This document shows, one piece after another, positions 41,001 through 47,000 of a stretch of DNA of 64,000 bases; positions within the stretch are counted from its first letter, which is position 1; every line of letters begins with the position of its first letter. The position numbers and the translations under genes were made by a program. Where the stretch lies: positions 434,001-498,000 of the forward strand of contig NZ_SLXS01000001.1 of the NCBI RefSeq assembly GCF_004340785.1. Reading direction: 5' to 3'. This DNA is from Tumebacillus sp. BK434 (GTDB lineage: Bacteria > Bacillota > Bacilli > Tumebacillales > Tumebacillaceae). Below the pieces are notes generated by a model. That model was not told the DNA's origin, did no database searches, and saw only the letters and a program-made list of their open reading frames with translations.

Positions 41001-44000
41001 ACGGAACGCTACTTTATCTGGGGCGTCGCGACCATCAAGTGAAGATTCGTGGTTTGCGCATTGAACTTGAGGAGATTCAATCTGAACTCTTAGCTTGCGA
41101 AGGTGTGCAGGAAGCAATTGTACTCGTGCGGGAGGGTCGCTACGGCGATCCGCTGATTGTTGCGTATTTCGTTCCGTCAATCGAGGGAATTCGGACGGCT
41201 GCACTGCGTGAGTCGCTACGATTACGTTTGCCGGAATACATGATCCCCAACAAATTTATGCAACTGGAGGCGCTGCCGCTTCATTCTAACGGCAAGATTA
41301 ACCGAAATGCACTGCCCGTTCCTGATTTTGATCCCTTGGAACGAACCTATGAAGCCTTGCGCACCGATACTGAAAGACTTGTTGCCGCAATATGGTTCGA
41401 GGTGCTGGGTGTAGAGAAGGTTGGCCGTCGCGACAGTTTCTTTGAATTGGGAGGACATTCGCTGTTGGCTGCGAAACTGCGTGCGCGCTTTCTGAAGAAG
41501 CACGGTATTGATTTCCCGCTGCGGACCTTGTTCGACAAGACGACCGTGGAGTCATTTGCAGCATACCTGGATGAGCAATTCATAAGCACAGACGGATACG
41601 AAAGGATCGAAGGGGTTGCGCGCGAACCTTACATGTCGCTTTCGTTCGGTCAAAGGCGCTTGTGGTTCTTGGAACAGTTTGAGCCAGGCACCGCAGCGTA
41701 TAATATGCCGTCTGCCTTGCGGATACACGGTAGTTTGGATGCTGGAGCGTTGGAGCAAAGTTTTGCGGTCGTGATGTCAAGACATGAAGTCTTGCGTACA
41801 CAGTTTGTTGTTGTCGATCATGAACCTAAACAACAGATCCTCGCCGACGTGGAGGTACCGTTCCGTTACTTTGATGTAAGTGACCAAACCGCAGAGGACC
41901 AGAATGAGTTTATTTTGCGCATGGGGCAAACGGAAGCGGCGATGCCGTTCGACTTGGAACAAGCGCCTTTGTTGCGCATTGTACTCATCCGGTTAGATGA
42001 GCAGGAGCATGTGTTGTTCATCACGCTGCACCATATCATTTCGGACGGGGTATCGAATGAATTGTTCATCAGAGAGTTAACCGCGTTGTACCAGCAATTT
42101 GTGGAGGGAACGGATGCGAATATCCCGGAGTTGCCGATTCAGTATGCCGATTATTCGCACTGGCTGCGCGATTGGATGCAAGGAGATGTCATGGAACGGG
42201 ACCTTGCTTATTGGAAGCAGCAACTTGAAGGTCCGTTGCCCATCCTGCAATTGCCGACCGATCGACCGCGCCCGGCTGTGCGAACCAGCAAAGGGAAATT
42301 GCTTTCGTACAACTGCAGCGAAGTGCTATATGAACGTCTGATGGAGATGAGTCAGCGTGAGGGAGTCACTTTGTTCATGAGTTTGTTGACCGCCTTCAAA
42401 ACGTTGATGTATCGCTATACAGGGGAGGAGGATCTAGTCGTTGGCACCCCCATTGTCAATCGTGATCGCCCTGAAATTGAATCTCTGATCGGATTTTTCG
42501 TCAACACGCTTGCCATCCGTACAAGCGTGCATCCTGACCTGCGTCTCCGGGAAATGCTGGCACAGATGCGAAACACGATGGTAGATGCATATACGCATCA
42601 GCACTTGCCATTTGAACACCTGGTAGACTCGTTAAACGTCGAACGCCACTTGAGCCATACTCCGCTCTTCCAGGTCATGTTTAATCACTTGAATGAAGGG
42701 GAACAAGTCCTGAATCTGTCCGATTTGCGTTTTGAGCGGATCGAACAGGAGATAACAAGCACTAAATTCGATCTTACTCTCTATGCCATCGAAGGGGCGG
42801 GGGGTATACGTTTTGAGCTTTTGTACAATACGGATTTGTTCACTGAAGAGCGCATGCATGAACTGATGGCTCAATATGTACAAGTGCTGAAGTCGATGGT
42901 TGAAGACTTGGAGATGAATCTCATTGAAATTGACTTGGTGACGGACAGCGCCAAGCGTGTCTTGCCCAACCCGAAAGAATCTTTGGCAGCCGCACCGCAG
43001 ATTCCGATACATGATGGTGTGATTGAGCAGGTCAAACGCGTACCGAATCATGTTGCCATCATAGATGGTAAACGCTCATGGACGTATGAGCAATTGCATT
43101 ACATCAGTAACGGTATGGCCGCAGACTTGTTGGGTCATGGGATCGGCAGAGATTCGGTGGTCGCAATTTATGCGGATCGAAGCGCAGAGTTAGTGGCAGC
43201 GATGCTTGCGGTCCTGAAGATCGGCGCTGCGTTCGTGATCTTGGATGCGACCTATCCGGCTGCGCGTATCATTCAATATTTGGAAGAGGCTGCTCCGCAA
43301 GGGTGGATCTCTTTACGGCCGGGTGAGGATGTGCCAGCGGAGTTGAGGTCTTACGTGCAGGGGCAAGCCTACTTGTGCCAGATGGAGATCAACGACGCAC
43401 TTGTGATGAACAAACTGATGGCCCCGCTTATGGAACTGCCGGTTCTCGAGCTTTCGGCAAGCGATGTAGCGTATATCGCGTTTACCTCAGGAACGACAGG
43501 AACACCGAAAGCCATCTGCGGCACGCATGCGCCTGTGTCCCATTTCCTCAACTGGTACCTGCCGACATTCAAGTTAAATGAAACGGATCGGTTTAGCATG
43601 TTGTCGGGACTGGCTCATGACCCGCTGCTGCGCGATGTGTTTGCACCGCTATGGCTCGGCGCAACCTTGTGTATACCGGACCCATCGCAGTTCGGGGAGC
43701 CGGACTGGTTGGTGGACTGGTTACTACAATCTGAAATCAGCGTGACTCATGTCACGCCTGCGATGTGCCGACTGATCACCGAGTCACAGCCGAATCGCGG
43801 TTCTGCGTTCGTGAATCAACGGTTGCGCTATGCGTTCATAGGTGGCGACCGCTTAACGCTGGATGTAGTGGAGCGACTGCGTGGTCTCGCGCCTGAGGTT
43901 CGCTGTATCAATTTCTATGGCACTACTGAGACGCCGCAGGCAATGGGCTGGCATGAAGTCGATCAGTTGGAAAGCCATCAAGAGGAGGCTCGATTGGAAT

Positions 44001-47000
44001 GGATCTCTGTGGGGCGGGGGATTGATGATGTTCAGTTGTTGGTCTTAAACAAAGACTGGCAGTTGGCCGGTATTGGTGAACCGGGTGAACTTTTTGTTCG
44101 AACACCTTATCTATCCCAAGGGTATCTTAACGCAACAGATGAGACGACCAAACGCTTTGTACGGAATCCGTTCACGCAACTAGAAGGAGATCGTCTCTAC
44201 AAAACGGGTGACTTGGGATACTATCGTCCTGATGGAACGGTAGTCGTGGTTGGACGTGCGGATCGCCAAGTCAAAATTCGTGGCTTCCGGATTGAAACGG
44301 CGGAAATTGAAGCTGTACTGAAGGAGTCTCTTGTTCGTGATGCGTTTGTGTTGGAGCGAACCGTCGAAGGTCTTGATTCGGAACTGGTGGCGTACGTCGT
44401 CTTGCATGACGAACTGGAAGAATGGAAGCGACAGATCTTTGATGGGCTTTGGCAGCGACTCCCTGACTATATGGTGCCGAGGTACTTGGTACGATTGGAT
44501 GCTCTGCCGTTGACTCCCAATGGGAAGATCGACGCTGCTTCTCTGCCAGATCCTGTGCAAGAGGAGCTTGGGGCAACAGAGTATGTCGCTCCGCGAACAG
44601 AAGTGGAGGCCAGGATTGAGAAGGTTTGGGCAGAGGTCTTGCGTCTGGAGCATGTCGGAATGTATGATCGTTTCTTCGAACGGGGCGGCAATTCATTGCT
44701 GGCGACTCAAGTGATCGTGCGTATTCGTGAGCAGTTCCAGGTAGACCTGCCATTGCGCAATCTGTTTGAGCATCCCACAGTGGCCGGGCTGGCCGAGCAG
44801 GTTGAGTTACGCCTGCATAAGAAGTCGCCGCAACAAGACATCCCACTTGTACCCGTCGTACGAACAACGAATGAATTCGACTTGGCAGATACACAGCGCC
44901 GGATGTGGTTTTTGTATCAGCTGGACCCGAGCAGCGCTGCGTACAACATTCCTGTACTTGTGCGTATTGTGGGTTCGCTCAACAGGGAAGCTCTGATACA
45001 GAGTACGAATGAGATCGTCCAACGTCATGAAATTCTTCGAGCTCAGTTTTATGTTCGAGATGGCCGTCCAGTGCAAACGTTCCGAAAAGGGGCGGATGTT
45101 CAGTTTGATGTGATCAACTTGGTGGGTGTGGATCAGGCAGAAAGAGAAGCGCGGGCTGAGTTGCTCATTCACGAAGAGGTCCAGCGTCCATTCGATCTGT
45201 CCAAAGATTTACTAATCCGTGCCAAGTTGGTACAAATAGCGTCTGAGGAACACATCGTGATCGTTACCATGCATCACATTGTGGCAGATGGTTGGTCAAT
45301 CGGCCGCTTCATCGGCGAGTTGAGTATCCTGTACAGAGCAAGGATTGATCAAAAAACTCCAGATTTGCAGGAACTGAGCGTTCAATATGCGGATTACGTA
45401 CATTGGCAACACCAATGGTTGCTCAGTGAGGGGTATACGAATCAGTTATCTTACTGGCAGCAACAGTTAGCTGGTGCGGCGACGACTCTTGAACTGCGCA
45501 CCGATTTTCCACGTCCGGCGATGCAGACATTCCGCGGTCAAAGAATAAACTTCCATCTGTCGCCAGAGTTGACTGCGGGCATTACGATGTTGGGTTATCA
45601 ATCGGGAACGACGCTGTTTATGACATTAATGGCCGCATTCCAATCGTTGCTCTACCGTTATTCGGGGCAGTTGGATATACTGACCGGCTCACCGATTGCG
45701 AACCGTACCAAGCCAGAGTTAGAAGATTTGATTGGCTTTTTTGCCAACGTGCTGGTGTTCCGCACCGATCTGTCAGGGAATCCGAGCTTCCGCGAATTGC
45801 TGGGCCGTGTTCGCGATGTGGCATTGGAGGCATACGCTCATCAGGATTTGCCTTATGAGCGATTGATCGAACATTTGCCAATCGAACGCGAATTAAGCCG
45901 CAATCCGTTGTTCCAAGTGATGTTTGTTCTGCAAAATGCGACGTTGCCTGAGATTGATTCGGCTGGCGTTACGCTGAGCGGACTTCAGGTTGAGCGTGGT
46001 ACAGCCAAGTTCGACATTACGCTCACCATGATGGAGACGGAGGCAGGGATGATTGGCGAGTGGGAGTACAATGCAGATCTGTACGAGAATACGACAATGC
46101 AGCGCATGGTCACTCACTTCATCACTCTGCTGGAAGGAGTGGCGACCGATCCGGACCGAACTATCAGCGAGTATCGGTTGCTTGATGAAGCAGAACTTTA
46201 TTGCTACATCAAGGAGTGGAACGCAACTGACGTCCCTTTCCCGGATGACAAGTGTGTTCACCATCTGTTCGAAGAACAAGTGTTGCGAACTCCGGACCAT
46301 CCGGCCGTCGTATTTGGCGCCTTGGAGATTACGTATCGGGAACTGAATGAGCGCGCCAATCAGTTAGCACATCATCTCCTAGCGCTGGGATGTGGCGCTG
46401 ACCAAATCGTGGGTGTGTTGATGGAACGATCTATCGACTTGGTTGTGGCTCTGCTTGGAATATTGAAGGCAGGAAGCGCCTATCTCCCGATCGACCTGGA
46501 AGCACCTGAACTCCGGATACAGGAACTGCTTGAAAGTGCCAACGCCACCGTCTGTGTAACCCAACAGCATCTTCAGGGCAAATTGCCCGTGGGTGTGACT
46601 GGAGTTCAAGTCGACGCGGACTGGACAAACATCGAGACGTATCCGACAGATACGCCCGCAACCTCGGTAACTTCCGAACATTTAGTGTCTGTGTACTACA
46701 CTTCCGGCTCTACCGGAAAGCCAAAAGGGGTAGCGAATGTACATCGCGGGTGGGTGAATCGCTTCTCATGGATGCAACGGAAACATCAACTGCAGGAGCG
46801 CGAGACGGTTTTGCACAAGACGACGCTCACATTCGACGATTCGGCGGTTGAAATCTTCTGGACCTTGGCATATGGGGGACGAATTGCCGTTCTCGAAAAG
46901 GGAGAGCACCGTGATCCTCGGGCCATTTTGGCGGCGGCAATTGACTATCAAGTGGCTGTTTTGCAGTTTGTTCCGAGTATGCTGGGCTTGGTGCTGGATC

